Assembly: GCA_029938045.1 (NCBI GenBank)
Contig: JAPYOT010000011.1
Coordinates: 1 to 37,279 of the forward strand
DNA: 37,279 nt
Direction: 5' to 3'
Origin: Fidelibacterota bacterium
GTDB lineage: Bacteria; Fidelibacterota; Marinisomatia; Marinisomatales; TCS55
Made by a program: the position numbers and the translations under genes. Below are positions 1 to 7,786 of this stretch, one piece after another (position 1 is the first letter of the stretch; each line of letters begins with the position of its first letter). The notes beneath the pieces are model-generated. The model was not told the origin of the DNA. It saw only the letters and a list, made by a program, of their open reading frames with translations, and did not search any database.

Positions 1-145
1 CACTACCCTGTATATGGCAATTTGCACATTCAGGTGTCAATATTTCTTTCTGAATTACTTCCCAAGTTTCTGAGGTATCACCTGCTTTTTCTGAGCAGGC
101 AACCAAAAGGAGAAGTGGGGAGATTAATTTAGTCAGGTATTTCAT
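1..145 (-). CDS. Putative c-type heme-binding lipoprotein, partial (C-terminus outside window)
   Basis: The minus-strand frame opens at an ATG at 145-143 and is still open at the window edge after 48 codons, so only the N-terminus is seen. It begins with a short basic stretch, a hydrophobic leucine-rich segment and a lipobox-like LVAC with the candidate lipidated cysteine at residue 17. A C-A-N-C-H sequence follows at residues 40-44, matching the CxxCH covalent heme attachment motif of c-type cytochromes. The likely product is an exported lipoprotein with a cytochrome c-like domain. Its partner and role cannot be judged from 48 residues, and a chance CxxCH in a non-heme protein is possible. 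It lies downstream of glnA in the same direction but beyond a terminator, so it is probably transcribed separately. Confidence 0.6.
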   Translation of the reverse strand, partial: MKYLTKLISPLLLLVACSEKAGDTSETWEVIQKEILTPECANCHIQGS

Positions 146-188
146 CTTTTGGAGGATATCTATCCGGTGGGAGTTTACGGAATTACTC

Positions 189-221
189 AAAAAAAAGAAG
201 GCCCCAAATTGAAGCCTTCTT
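189..221 (-). terminator. Rho-independent terminator of glnA
   Basis: On the minus strand, 26 bases after the glnA stop codon, an 8-bp perfect stem (AAGAAGGC pairing with GCCTTCTT; plus-strand arms 195-202 and 214-221) is followed by an eight-base T run (plus-strand A at 189-196). The placement and U-tract fit an intrinsic terminator that separates glnA from the lipoprotein gene beyond it. Confidence 0.85.
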
Positions 222-247
222 AATCGTTCATTTATCAGGATCTTACA

Positions 248-1258
248 TCAGGAACAACAGGTAACAATCATAGCAGCGCATACTTTATAAGGATCCATAT
301 TAGCCGAGGGTCGCCGGTCTTCTAAATATCCATAACCATCATTTGCCGTAGCCATGGGGATGCGAATAGATGCACCTCGATCGCTCACACCAAATCGAAA
401 ATCATGAATCGAGCATGTTTCATGCAATCCTGTCAGTCGCTCTTCATTGTGCGCGCCATAAACAGCAATATGATCTTCGTGTTTTTTACCCAATTCCTCA
501 CATGCCTTTTCAATGATTTTTAATCCACCATTTGAACGCATTGATTTCGTACTGAAATTGGTGTGTGCTCCGGCCCCGTTCCAATCACCGGAAACAGGTT
601 TGGGGTGAAGTGTTGCATTCACACCATATTCTTCCGCAATCCGGTATAAAATCCATCGTGAGAGCCAAAGCTGATCAGATACGTCTAAGGGACCTAAGGG
701 TCCAACTTGAAATTCCCATTGCCCCGGCATAACCTCTGCATTAATACCAGAAAAGCCAATCCCAGCTTGCACACATGCATCCATGTGATCTTCAACAATA
801 TCCCGACCAAATACTTCATCGGCACCAACGCCACAATAAAATGGACCTTGGGGTGCCGGATAGCCACCCTCTGGCCAACCCAGGGGAGAACGACCCTGAA
901 AAAATGTATATTCCTGCTCGATACCAAACCAGGCTTCTTCCTCTTTATATTTTTCTGAAATTTCTACCAATTGGGCTCTCGTATTGGATACATGAACGGA
1001 ACCATCCGCATTTCGAACTTCATTCATGACTAAAATATTGTCACCCCCACGAATCGGATCCGGAACAAAATAGATCGGTTTCAACATGCAGTCGCTATTT
1101 TTCCCTTCTGCCTGCATCGTGCTGGACCCGTCAAACCCCCATTCAGGAATTTCATTTAAATTGTTAACCGGCCCATCAAATACTTTTGTTTTAGATCGCA
1201 GTTTAGCCGTCGGTTTGTGTCCATCAATCCAAATGTACTCAGCTTTAATTAATCCCAT
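248..1258 (-). CDS. glnA: Glutamine synthetase, type II (eukaryote-like GSII)
   Basis: This enzyme catalyses ATP-dependent glutamine formation from glutamate and ammonia in the cytoplasm. The 336-residue length and motifs match the short GSII family rather than the roughly 450-residue bacterial GSI. Visible are the beta-grasp domain with EWGFDGSST near residues 39-47, the metal-site motif GIEQEYTF (Glu114, Glu116), NAEVMPGQWEFQVGP at 173-187, NGAGAHTNFS at 228-237 and the C-terminal RRPSAN at 315-320. GSII enzymes lack the adenylylation tyrosine of GSI, so control is likely transcriptional. The start is supported by a GAGG nine bases upstream of the ATG. The gene is flanked by its own terminator and by a 148-bp AT-rich promoter region with a perfect inverted repeat, and the next gene upstream is an Lrp/AsnC regulator. 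Confidence 0.96.
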   Translation of the reverse strand: MGLIKAEYIWIDGHKPTAKLRSKTKVFDGPVNNLNEIPEWGFDGSSTMQAEGKNSDCMLKPIYFVPDPIRGGDNILVMNEVRNADGSVHVSNTRAQLVEISEKYKEEEAWFGIEQEYTFFQGRSPLGWPEGGYPAPQGPFYCGVGADEVFGRDIVEDHMDACVQAGIGFSGINAEVMPGQWEFQVGPLGPLDVSDQLWLSRWILYRIAEEYGVNATLHPKPVSGDWNGAGAHTNFSTKSMRSNGGLKIIEKACEELGKKHEDHIAVYGAHNEERLTGLHETCSIHDFRFGVSDRGASIRIPMATANDGYGYLEDRRPSANMDPYKVCAAMIVTCCS

Positions 1259-1322
1259 TTTTACCTCAATGTAAATTTATTATTGTTAATTGTCTATTTT
1301 TCTTATAATTATTAAGCATTGT

Positions 1323-1344
1323 TGATAATATTCAGATATTATCA
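1323..1344. promoter_or_regulatory. Perfect 9-bp inverted repeat upstream of glnA (candidate Lrp-type operator)
   Basis: The arms TGATAATAT (1323-1331) and ATATTATCA (1336-1344) are exact reverse complements separated by TCAG. The site lies 65-86 bp upstream of the glnA start in the only AT-rich gap between glnA and the Lrp/AsnC gene. Lrp-family proteins bind AT-rich palindromes of this general size, so this is a plausible operator. Which protein binds it is inference. No convincing -35/-10 pair could be assigned; a TATTAT-like box overlaps 1349-1354 on the minus strand. Confidence 0.55.
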
Positions 1345-1406
1345 TTGTATAATATACATTATTACTAAATACATGCCATAGCTATTTCTTCTGTAAATAT
1401 TAATAT

Positions 1407-1880
1407 TTATAAATTATGCATTTCTGAAAGTGGTTTTAAATCGATATCAGTTGATTCTTTATAAGAGGAGAGAACAACGCTTGATTGTGTTCGAGAAACA
1501 CCTGGCCAATTTTGAATTTCATATAGCAAATCTTCTAATGCTTGGGAATTTTTAACCCTGATTTTTAATATATGGGAACCACTACCCGTAATTGAATGAC
1601 ATTCCATAACTCCAACGCATCCTTTAGCTTTTTGAATAAAATCCTTATAATGATCTGAATGTTCACTCACAATAAACACATATGCCGTCACATCCAATCC
1701 TACATTTTTATGGTTTAAAATAGCTGAAAATCGTTTAATTAGCCCTTTTTCTATAAGTTTTTTTATTCTTTCTCCTACGGCGGGAATAGATAAATCAACT
1801 TCTTTTGCAATATCGCTTGCTGTAGAACGTCCATTTTTTTGTAGAATTTCCATAATTTTTATATCTCGAATGTCAACCAT
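1407..1880 (-). CDS. Lrp/AsnC family transcriptional regulator
   Basis: This 157-residue protein has the usual family length. Residues 3-60 form a winged helix-turn-helix (DIRDIKIMEILQKNGR, then SIPAVGERIKKLIEKGLIKRF), and residues 63-145 form the RAM effector-binding alpha/beta domain, including a glycine-rich SITGSGSHILKIRV segment typical of the ligand pocket. Such proteins assemble as dimers to octamers and respond to amino acids. It lies between glnA and an outer-membrane protein gene, all on the minus strand but with gaps of 148 and 124 bp, so it probably has its own promoter. Control of glnA by this regulator is a reasonable inference from position and from the inverted repeats at 1323-1344 and 1957-1986, but is not shown. 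An AGGG nine bases before the ATG supports the start. Confidence 0.93.
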   Translation of the reverse strand: MVDIRDIKIMEILQKNGRSTASDIAKEVDLSIPAVGERIKKLIEKGLIKRFSAILNHKNVGLDVTAYVFIVSEHSDHYKDFIQKAKGCVGVMECHSITGSGSHILKIRVKNSQALEDLLYEIQNWPGVSRTQSSVVLSSYKESTDIDLKPLSEMHNL

Positions 1881-1956
1881 AGTCTTTTCCCTATATTTTT
1901 ATTAATATTAAAGTTAAAACATAAATAATTTCTTAAAAAGTGTGGAATTACTTATT

Positions 1957-1986
1957 TAATTATTGATTTTACAAAATCAATAATTA
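1957..1986. promoter_or_regulatory. Perfect 14-bp inverted repeat between the OM protein gene and the Lrp gene
   Basis: The arms TAATTATTGATTTT (1957-1970) and AAAATCAATAATTA (1973-1986) are exact reverse complements separated by AC. The site begins 18 bp past the stop of the outer-membrane protein gene and lies 77-106 bp upstream of the Lrp start. No T run follows it on the minus strand, which argues against a standard intrinsic terminator. An operator, possibly autoregulatory, or an mRNA 3'-end hairpin are the alternatives. Confidence 0.5.
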
Positions 1987-2004
1987 TAATAGTTTAGTCT
2001 ATAA

Positions 2005-2898
2005 TTAATATCTAACAGAAATCCCGAACGCAAATACTAAGCCTCCGGGACCATAGGTGTATGAATTTATATCAATTAAAATATCATCAATTTCATAAGA
2101 TAAGCCTATTCCCATATCCGCGAATAAGTTATTAACAAATGATACATCCGTCATTTGGCCTGATTTTTTTGTTGAAGTACCGCCTTTTATCATTAATCCA
2201 TTTCTTAAATGAAAAAGGCCAGAAAGCGTCATGGTTGATGTTTTATTATAGATAGGGTATATGTAATCCATTTCAAGCTCAAGAGGGGTTTTTGGTATTT
2301 TACTTTTAAAAGATGCTACAATTAACGATGGTAATTCCTCATTGGTTTCTGCATATGAATTAAAAACCACGCCTGTGTTTTCTAACGTGAGGCCCATGGT
2401 ACCTATCTGAGATTTAAAAACAATCCCAGGAGAGAATGTAAACGCTTTGGCATTTTTATGTTCAACCTGACTCAAAAAAAGACCGGAGTTAATCCCCACA
2501 ATGAATCGACCAGAATTTGATGGTTTTGCAACCATAACCTGAACATGAATATCTCCTGCAGAATAATCGCCTGTGGTTTGATTGTTCACATCCCTACCTT
2601 CAAAAATGCCATAATTAAGCCTGCTGATTTTTAATCCAACGCGATGTCCGTTTATTTTCCCATTGGTCAAAAGAGATTGGCCGTTGATTCCGGCGGGGTA
2701 TTTAACCAAATTAATTTTAAAATATCGAGTTGAATCGGGTAGCATGGCACCATTGCGAAATCCATTATTAGTTGAAATTAAATATCCGCCGCCGGCAAAA
2801 CCAACCGTTTGTCCAAAAGTCCAGCTATTCAAACCTGGAAATGATGATTGCCCAAACACACCGCTCACAAATAAAACAATACTTAGAATTCGAATCAT
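2005..2898 (-). CDS. PorV/PorQ-like outer-membrane beta-barrel protein
   Basis: The 297-residue product starts with a Sec signal peptide (MIRILSIVLFVSGVFGQ, likely cleaved near residue 16). It continues with alternating hydrophobic/polar strands rich in Gly, Asn, Ser and aromatic residues, and ends in FAFGISVRY, a strand with a terminal aromatic as expected for an outer-membrane barrel. The early WTFGQTVGFAGGGY segment resembles the PorV/PorQ family of Bacteroidetes and relatives, whose members support type IX secretion or act as porin-like proteins. I assign fold and location with fair confidence and function with little. It follows priA with a 4-bp ATGA overlap, so the two are probably co-transcribed despite unrelated roles. 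Confidence 0.7.
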   Translation of the reverse strand: MIRILSIVLFVSGVFGQSSFPGLNSWTFGQTVGFAGGGYLISTNNGFRNGAMLPDSTRYFKINLVKYPAGINGQSLLTNGKINGHRVGLKISRLNYGIFEGRDVNNQTTGDYSAGDIHVQVMVAKPSNSGRFIVGINSGLFLSQVEHKNAKAFTFSPGIVFKSQIGTMGLTLENTGVVFNSYAETNEELPSLIVASFKSKIPKTPLELEMDYIYPIYNKTSTMTLSGLFHLRNGLMIKGGTSTKKSGQMTDVSFVNNLFADMGIGLSYEIDDILIDINSYTYGPGGLVFAFGISVRY

Positions 2899-5123
2899 AA
2901 TAGAGAAACTGGGTTTACATCCACAATAAGACGAACATTTCCGGGTAGTTTGAACGTATCTTTATGATTAACTATCTTTTTAAAATGCAGGTGGAGTTTG
3001 GTGCCATTGGGATCCATTTCTTTTTTGGACTTAATCACAATTTGCATACGGAATTGATTCCGCAGTCGTTCCCGATAGCAAAAGGCCGGCCCCAACAGAA
3101 TCATACCTTTGGGTAATTGCTTAAACTTTCTTCCTAAAATCACGCTTGCTTTTTCAACGGATTTTCTATTTTTCCCTGATATTTCCAATCGAACCATCCA
3201 GCTAAACGGGGGATAGTCCAAGGCCTGTCGCTCATCCAGGCAAATATTATAATATTTTTTTAAATCCAGTTGTGTGGCACATTTAATAACTGCATTCTCC
3301 GGGCTATACGTTTGAACAACAACTTCTCCCGGGATTCTCCCTCTACCGGACCGGCCTGCGGCTTGGTATATCAATTGAAAAACACGCTCACCAGCTCTAA
3401 AATCAGGCAGGTGTAATCCTGTATCTCCATTTATAATACCCACCAATGTCGCGTTAGCAAAATCCAACCCTTTCGCTATCATTTGGGTCCCCAATAAAAC
3501 ATTGATTTCTCCATCAGAAAATCTTTGCAATATTTCTGCAATATTTTTTCCCGATTTCGTTGTATCAGCATCAAGCCGTTCTATGATTGCCTCTGGAAAT
3601 TGATTCGTTAATTCTTCTTCAACTTTTTGTGTCCCAACACCTGATAGTTGTAAAGAAAAGCTTTGACAATCCTTACACTGTGTGGGCAGTTGTTTTTTTA
3701 TATGATTACAAAAATGACATTGAAGAAATTCCCCTGATTTATGATAGGTTAGAGCCACCTGACAATGGGGGCATGTTTCAACTTCGCCACAATCTTTACA
3801 TCGCAAAACAGGGGAAAACCCTCGACGGTTGTGGAGTAAAATCACTTGTTCTTTTTTTTTGATTCGATCTAAAATTTTTTCTAATAAAATCCGTGAAAAA
3901 ACAGCGCCGTACACATTTGTTTCTTCCGATTCTTTTATCATATCCACTACATGAACATGGGGATATTTTGCGCCACCAAACCGCTCTGGGAGATGAATAT
4001 ATTTAAATTTGCCGTGGATATAGTTATAATAAGATTCAAGGCTTGGAGTGGCGCTGGCTAATACAACGGTGGCATTATGGATTTTTCCCCGCATAAGGGA
4101 TACGTCTCTTGCATGATATCGTGGGGCAGGCGATTCTTGTTTGTAGGAATTTTCCTGTTCCTCGTCCACCACAATTAATCCCAAATTTTTTAGGGGCGAA
4201 AACACAGCCGAACGAGCTCCTATCACAACCTTATAATCTCCTGCGCAAATCCGTTTCCAAGTCCAAGCCCGGGCAGATTGATTTAATTTTGAATGCCACA
4301 TAGCTACTTTGTCACCAAATACCGATTTGAATCGACCAGAAATTTGGGGTGTTAAAGCAATTTCCGGGAGAAGCATAATAACTGTTTTCCCCTGATTGAT
4401 GGCATGTCGTGCTGCCTCAATATATATTTCTGTTTTCCCGCTTCCGGTTACACCGTGAAGCAGAAATGGGTTAAATTCATCTTTATTCATAGAAGTACAG
4501 ATTTTATCCACTGCGGAATTTTGATAATCTGTAAATCGGATTTTTTTATGCATTGGCTTAAAAGAAAAACCTGTCAAATCTGGAATGATGGGTTCGCGTT
4601 TTATTACGACTAGATTTTTTTCAGATAGTTTCTTACACACATCAGTTGGGTTAGAAGCCAAATCATTCAAAGTTTGAATAGCCACAAAATCATCCATGGC
4701 CTTTAAATGGTTTAAAATAGAGATTTGTGCTTTTGCATTCTTTGGTAGATCAGATTCCTCTTTTGTTGATTTTACCAAAATTTGTGTTTGAGGTTTATAT
4801 CGTGTTGATAAATTTGCTGGTAGCGTTGTCTTTGCAGCAATTCCAACCGGTGTATTGTAATAATCTGCGAGCCAGTTAATCAGTTTCCATAAATGGCGAT
4901 CCAAAACTGTCTGATCATCAACCAGAGATTCAATTGGACGAATGCGCCCTTTAAACCCAGACACCTTTTTTAAACCAATCACAATCCCTTGGGCTTTTCG
5001 CCGGCCAAGGGTGACATTTACCCGAACGCCCACTTGCACTTTCCCCAATATTGATTCAGGAATTTCATAGGAAAAAGTTTGGTAACTGGAGATCGGAAAT
5101 GAAACGTCAGCAAACATAGACAA
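2895..5123 (-). CDS. priA: Primosomal protein N' (PriA replication-restart helicase)
   Basis: PriA reloads the replicative helicase at stalled forks and is a 3'-to-5' superfamily 2 helicase. The 742 residues match the family length. Seen in order are the N-terminal 3'-DNA-binding domain (residues 1-100, FADVSFPISSYQTFSYEIP), Walker A GVTGSGKT (224-231), the Walker B region VVDEEQ (318-323), the SATPS motif near 357, and a zinc module with eight cysteines at 442, 445, 451, 454, 469, 472, 483 and 486. The helicase C domain holds GTQMIAKGLDFANATLVGI and the conserved AGRSGRGRIPGEVVVQT. The family's DEEH box reads DEEQ here. The gene lies 44 bp after the LTA-synthase-like gene and overlaps the next gene by 4 bp. 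Confidence 0.95.
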   Translation of the reverse strand: MSMFADVSFPISSYQTFSYEIPESILGKVQVGVRVNVTLGRRKAQGIVIGLKKVSGFKGRIRPIESLVDDQTVLDRHLWKLINWLADYYNTPVGIAAKTTLPANLSTRYKPQTQILVKSTKEESDLPKNAKAQISILNHLKAMDDFVAIQTLNDLASNPTDVCKKLSEKNLVVIKREPIIPDLTGFSFKPMHKKIRFTDYQNSAVDKICTSMNKDEFNPFLLHGVTGSGKTEIYIEAARHAINQGKTVIMLLPEIALTPQISGRFKSVFGDKVAMWHSKLNQSARAWTWKRICAGDYKVVIGARSAVFSPLKNLGLIVVDEEQENSYKQESPAPRYHARDVSLMRGKIHNATVVLASATPSLESYYNYIHGKFKYIHLPERFGGAKYPHVHVVDMIKESEETNVYGAVFSRILLEKILDRIKKKEQVILLHNRRGFSPVLRCKDCGEVETCPHCQVALTYHKSGEFLQCHFCNHIKKQLPTQCKDCQSFSLQLSGVGTQKVEEELTNQFPEAIIERLDADTTKSGKNIAEILQRFSDGEINVLLGTQMIAKGLDFANATLVGIINGDTGLHLPDFRAGERVFQLIYQAAGRSGRGRIPGEVVVQTYSPENAVIKCATQLDLKKYYNICLDERQALDYPPFSWMVRLEISGKNRKSVEKASVILGRKFKQLPKGMILLGPAFCYRERLRNQFRMQIVIKSKKEMDPNGTKLHLHFKKIVNHKDTFKLPGNVRLIVDVNPVSLL

Positions 5124-5167
5124 TGAAAATACCGGCAGGATTTATCTCCCGGCAACCAATAGTTTGC

Positions 5168-7027
5168 TTATCGGTCAATAAAATCCTGGTAGGCATTTTG
5201 AAGATATGCACGCCCTTTATTCAACAGATGATTGTTTGTTGAATCAGAAATGTCATCATTAAAATAAGTGACTGTTTTTAATTCGTGATCATAAACAAGT
5301 GATTGCTGTTCTTCGATCCACCCGAAACCATGATTAAATGTGTAAAATGCTGACCCGGAAGATCCCGCCAATAAATTCCGCGAAAATCCAAATCCGGCCG
5401 TATCCAGGTTAAATTGGTCCAAAATTGTTTTGGCCAGATCGGTTTGGCTTCCAACATCTGAAAAAACTTTACCCCGCCATTCTTTTTTCAATGGTTTGCC
5501 ATAAATGAATAGAGGAATCCCATGCCTTCTTGGATACCAATTGATTGCATCTCCTACACGAAAACCATGATCAGCAATAAAAATAAATATGGTATTATTA
5601 TAGTAGGGTTCTTTTGAAATATCAGACATAAAGTCTCCCAATGAGCGATCCAAATAAATAACGGAATTTTTATATAACGTCTGCCGATCATTTCCTTTAA
5701 AGACAGGTGCCATGGGGACATCAAATGGTTCATGGCTGGACAAAGTGAGAATGGTTGAAAAGAATGGTTCCCTCATCTGTTTTATTTCACTTAAAGCGCG
5801 ATTAAAAACCACATGATCGTGAGCGCCCCATTTCGAGTTCATATTTTTTTGTTCAAAATTGTTTTTATCAATAATATGGTTAAATCCCGCATTTAAAAGA
5901 TATGATTTCATATTCGCAAATTCCGATTCGCCGCCATAAATAAATGATGTTTCATAGCCGATTTGTTTAAATCTCTTGGGTAAAAAGGAAAGGGTTCTAG
6001 ATTTGTCTGGCTGCTTGACCACCGAAAGCAGGGGTAAGGATGGATAACCGCTTAATATAGATACGATACCCCGGTCCGTCCGTTTTTCAGATCCATAAAT
6101 ATTATTGAACAAAAGCCCATTTGAAATAAGACCATCCATATTGACTGTAAATTGATTTTTGCTACCCATTTTTTTAAACATTTCTGAGGCCATACTTTCA
6201 AGGATGAGCAAAACAATATTATGATTATTACCTGTGAATATTTTGGGAAATGAATTTTTATTTTCTACTGTTTTTACCAATACTTCTATTTCATCTTTGG
6301 TAAAAAATTTATATGGATTTTTATGTACTTCCCGAGAATAACTGTAAATTAGATTCCAGACTGTATTCACCGCTGCTGCATTCAATGTTGGATTCGTAGA
6401 ATAATGTGCAAAACTTTGATTGATGGGCGCTTGTTGAAATCCGCCCCTAAGACAAACTCCAAACAAAAATATACTTAAAATTGCTCCACTACTATTTCTG
6501 ACTATCCATTTATTATCCAACTCAGAAGTTGCATCTACTATATTTTGGCATCTATTCGCAATTCGCAAACCCCACTTCAAAAATACTAAAGTATAAATAG
6601 AATAAATTCCAAATAATAACCACAGGGGAGAATTCAAAGATGAGGCCCATGACTCTTTTGGAAATTGTATATAACTCACAACATTCCGATTCATTTTGTA
6701 ACCCCATTCATGATATATTTCCAGACCAACAACCAACCCAAATGCTAAAATTGGAATGAAGGATAAAAAATATATTTTATGGAATAATTTAAATTGTCTG
6801 ATGGGAATGAATAAGTGAATAATCCACAATAAAAACAGGGGAGATATGAGATAACATACGGTTGAAATATCTAACCTAATTGCCCGAAAAAAAGGTTCCA
6901 GTAATTGGGAAAAAGAAAGGCCTGAGTTATCCATATTATAAAATAAAAACAATAGACGCTCTATTGCAAAAAAGCTCATCCAAAATAGAAAGAGGGGGGC
7001 GAAGTATTTTAATGCACGTTTAAACAT
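5168..7027 (-). CDS. LTA synthase family phosphoglycerol transferase/sulfatase-fold membrane enzyme
   Basis: The 619-residue protein has about five N-terminal transmembrane segments (roughly residues 10-30, 58-76, 86-104, 136-150, 180-197) and then an extracytoplasmic sulfatase-like domain from about 268. Metal and catalytic candidates match lipoteichoic acid synthase: Glu277 in LILESMASE, the nucleophile Thr317 in SEKRTDRG, His432 in SSHEPF, and Asp486-His487 in IADHG. In Gram-positives LtaS polymerises glycerol phosphate; in Gram-negatives relatives modify periplasmic glucans (OpgB) or lipid A and other glycolipids. The acceptor here is unknown. The ATG has no clear Shine-Dalgarno sequence and lies only 17 bp after the rplI terminator T-run, so its promoter is not obvious. 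Confidence 0.87.
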   Translation of the reverse strand: MFKRALKYFAPLFLFWMSFFAIERLLFLFYNMDNSGLSFSQLLEPFFRAIRLDISTVCYLISPLFLLWIIHLFIPIRQFKLFHKIYFLSFIPILAFGLVVGLEIYHEWGYKMNRNVVSYIQFPKESWASSLNSPLWLLFGIYSIYTLVFLKWGLRIANRCQNIVDATSELDNKWIVRNSSGAILSIFLFGVCLRGGFQQAPINQSFAHYSTNPTLNAAAVNTVWNLIYSYSREVHKNPYKFFTKDEIEVLVKTVENKNSFPKIFTGNNHNIVLLILESMASEMFKKMGSKNQFTVNMDGLISNGLLFNNIYGSEKRTDRGIVSILSGYPSLPLLSVVKQPDKSRTLSFLPKRFKQIGYETSFIYGGESEFANMKSYLLNAGFNHIIDKNNFEQKNMNSKWGAHDHVVFNRALSEIKQMREPFFSTILTLSSHEPFDVPMAPVFKGNDRQTLYKNSVIYLDRSLGDFMSDISKEPYYNNTIFIFIADHGFRVGDAINWYPRRHGIPLFIYGKPLKKEWRGKVFSDVGSQTDLAKTILDQFNLDTAGFGFSRNLLAGSSGSAFYTFNHGFGWIEEQQSLVYDHELKTVTYFNDDISDSTNNHLLNKGRAYLQNAYQDFIDR

Positions 7028-7044
7028 ATAGATGGAATCTACTC

Positions 7045-7083
7045 AAAAAAAAGCCCCAACCGAATAGTAACCGGCAGGGGCTT
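7045..7083 (-). terminator. Intrinsic terminator after rplI
   Basis: On the minus strand, 23 bases past the rplI stop, a perfect AAGCCCC / GGGGCTT stem (plus arms 7051-7057 and 7077-7083) is followed by eight T residues including the end of the stem (plus-strand A at 7045-7052). Its loop contains a smaller CCGG-rich inner pairing. It closes the long ribosomal/isoprenoid cluster. Because T-rich sequence also follows on the plus strand (7085-7092), it could act in both directions. Confidence 0.88.
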
Positions 7084-7106
7084 CATTTTTTATTTGTGAC
7101 TTAAGC

Positions 7107-7550
7107 CTATGCTTGGATGACGTAAACTTTAACTTCCTGATTTAATCCTTTTGTGATCTTCACTGGAATGTCATAAATCCCTAGTGCTTTAATTGGTTCT
7201 TCCAAAAGAATTGCATGACGATCAATTTCAATTCCTTTTTCAATCAAGGCTTCATGAATATTCTGACTGGTAACAGAACCAAATAAACGATCTTCTCCAC
7301 CTACTTCAACTTCGATTGTAATTTCGATTTTTTTCAGATTGTTCATCAAATCTTCATACGCTTTTGCTTCTCGCATAGCACGCGCTTTTGCAACTTTTTT
7401 CTTTTCATCTGCTAAAGAACGGTTACGCTTTGACGAGCGGACTGCCAGGCCACGGGGAAATAAGTAATTCCGCGCATAACCAGGTTTCACAATTAAAATA
7501 TCACCGGAGGCACCAAGGGTATCAACGTCTTTTAATAGAATGATTTCCAT
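7107..7550 (-). CDS. rplI: 50S ribosomal protein L9 (bL9)
   Basis: bL9 binds 23S rRNA domain V near the L1 stalk with its N-terminal domain and reaches across the ribosome through a long helix. The 147 residues match the family. The N-terminal signature MEIILLKDVDTLGASGDILIVKPGYARNYLFPRG is intact (first 34 residues), followed by the connecting helix (about 40-75, rich in Lys/Ala/Glu) and the C-terminal domain (80-146). It is the last gene of the cluster. It starts two bases after the rpsR stop and ends just before a strong terminator. The rpsF-rpsR-rplI order is the standard bacterial arrangement. Confidence 0.98.
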   Translation of the reverse strand: MEIILLKDVDTLGASGDILIVKPGYARNYLFPRGLAVRSSKRNRSLADEKKKVAKARAMREAKAYEDLMNNLKKIEITIEVEVGGEDRLFGSVTSQNIHEALIEKGIEIDRHAILLEEPIKALGIYDIPVKITKGLNQEVKVYVIQA

Positions 7551-7552
7551 GA

Positions 7553-7783
7553 TTAACTCTCAGTACTAATATTGGTGTAAGGCATTAATGCAATATTGCG
7601 CGCCTGTTTTATGGCGCGGACAAGTTTCCTGTGCATTTTTGAACTGGTACCAGTCACACGTCTGGGCATGATTTTCCCCTGATCATTGACAAACCGTCTC
7701 AACAATTTTACATCTTTATAATCAACTTCTTTAATGCTATTTTCTTTAAAATAACAGAATTTTCTTCTACTTTGAAATGCCAT
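7553..7783 (-). CDS. rpsR: 30S ribosomal protein S18 (bS18)
   Basis: bS18 forms a heterodimer with S6 on the platform of the 30S subunit. The 76-residue product has the conserved core: basic N-terminus [10 protein letters not shown], the segment [28 protein letters not shown] and the final [11 protein letters not shown]. It lies between rpsF and rplI. Its Shine-Dalgarno AGGAG (six bases before the ATG) is formed by the last codons and stop of rpsF, which suggests translational coupling and matches the 1:1 partnership with S6. Confidence 0.98.
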   Translation of the reverse strand: MAFQSRRKFCYFKENSIKEVDYKDVKLLRRFVNDQGKIMPRRVTGTSSKMHRKLVRAIKQARNIALMPYTNISTES

Positions 7784-7786
7784 AAT

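Noticed and set aside
5124-5167. A CCGG-containing hairpin between the LTA-synthase-like gene and priA as a terminator
   Set aside because: Pairing is short and bulged, and no clean T run follows; co-transcription with priA is as likely.
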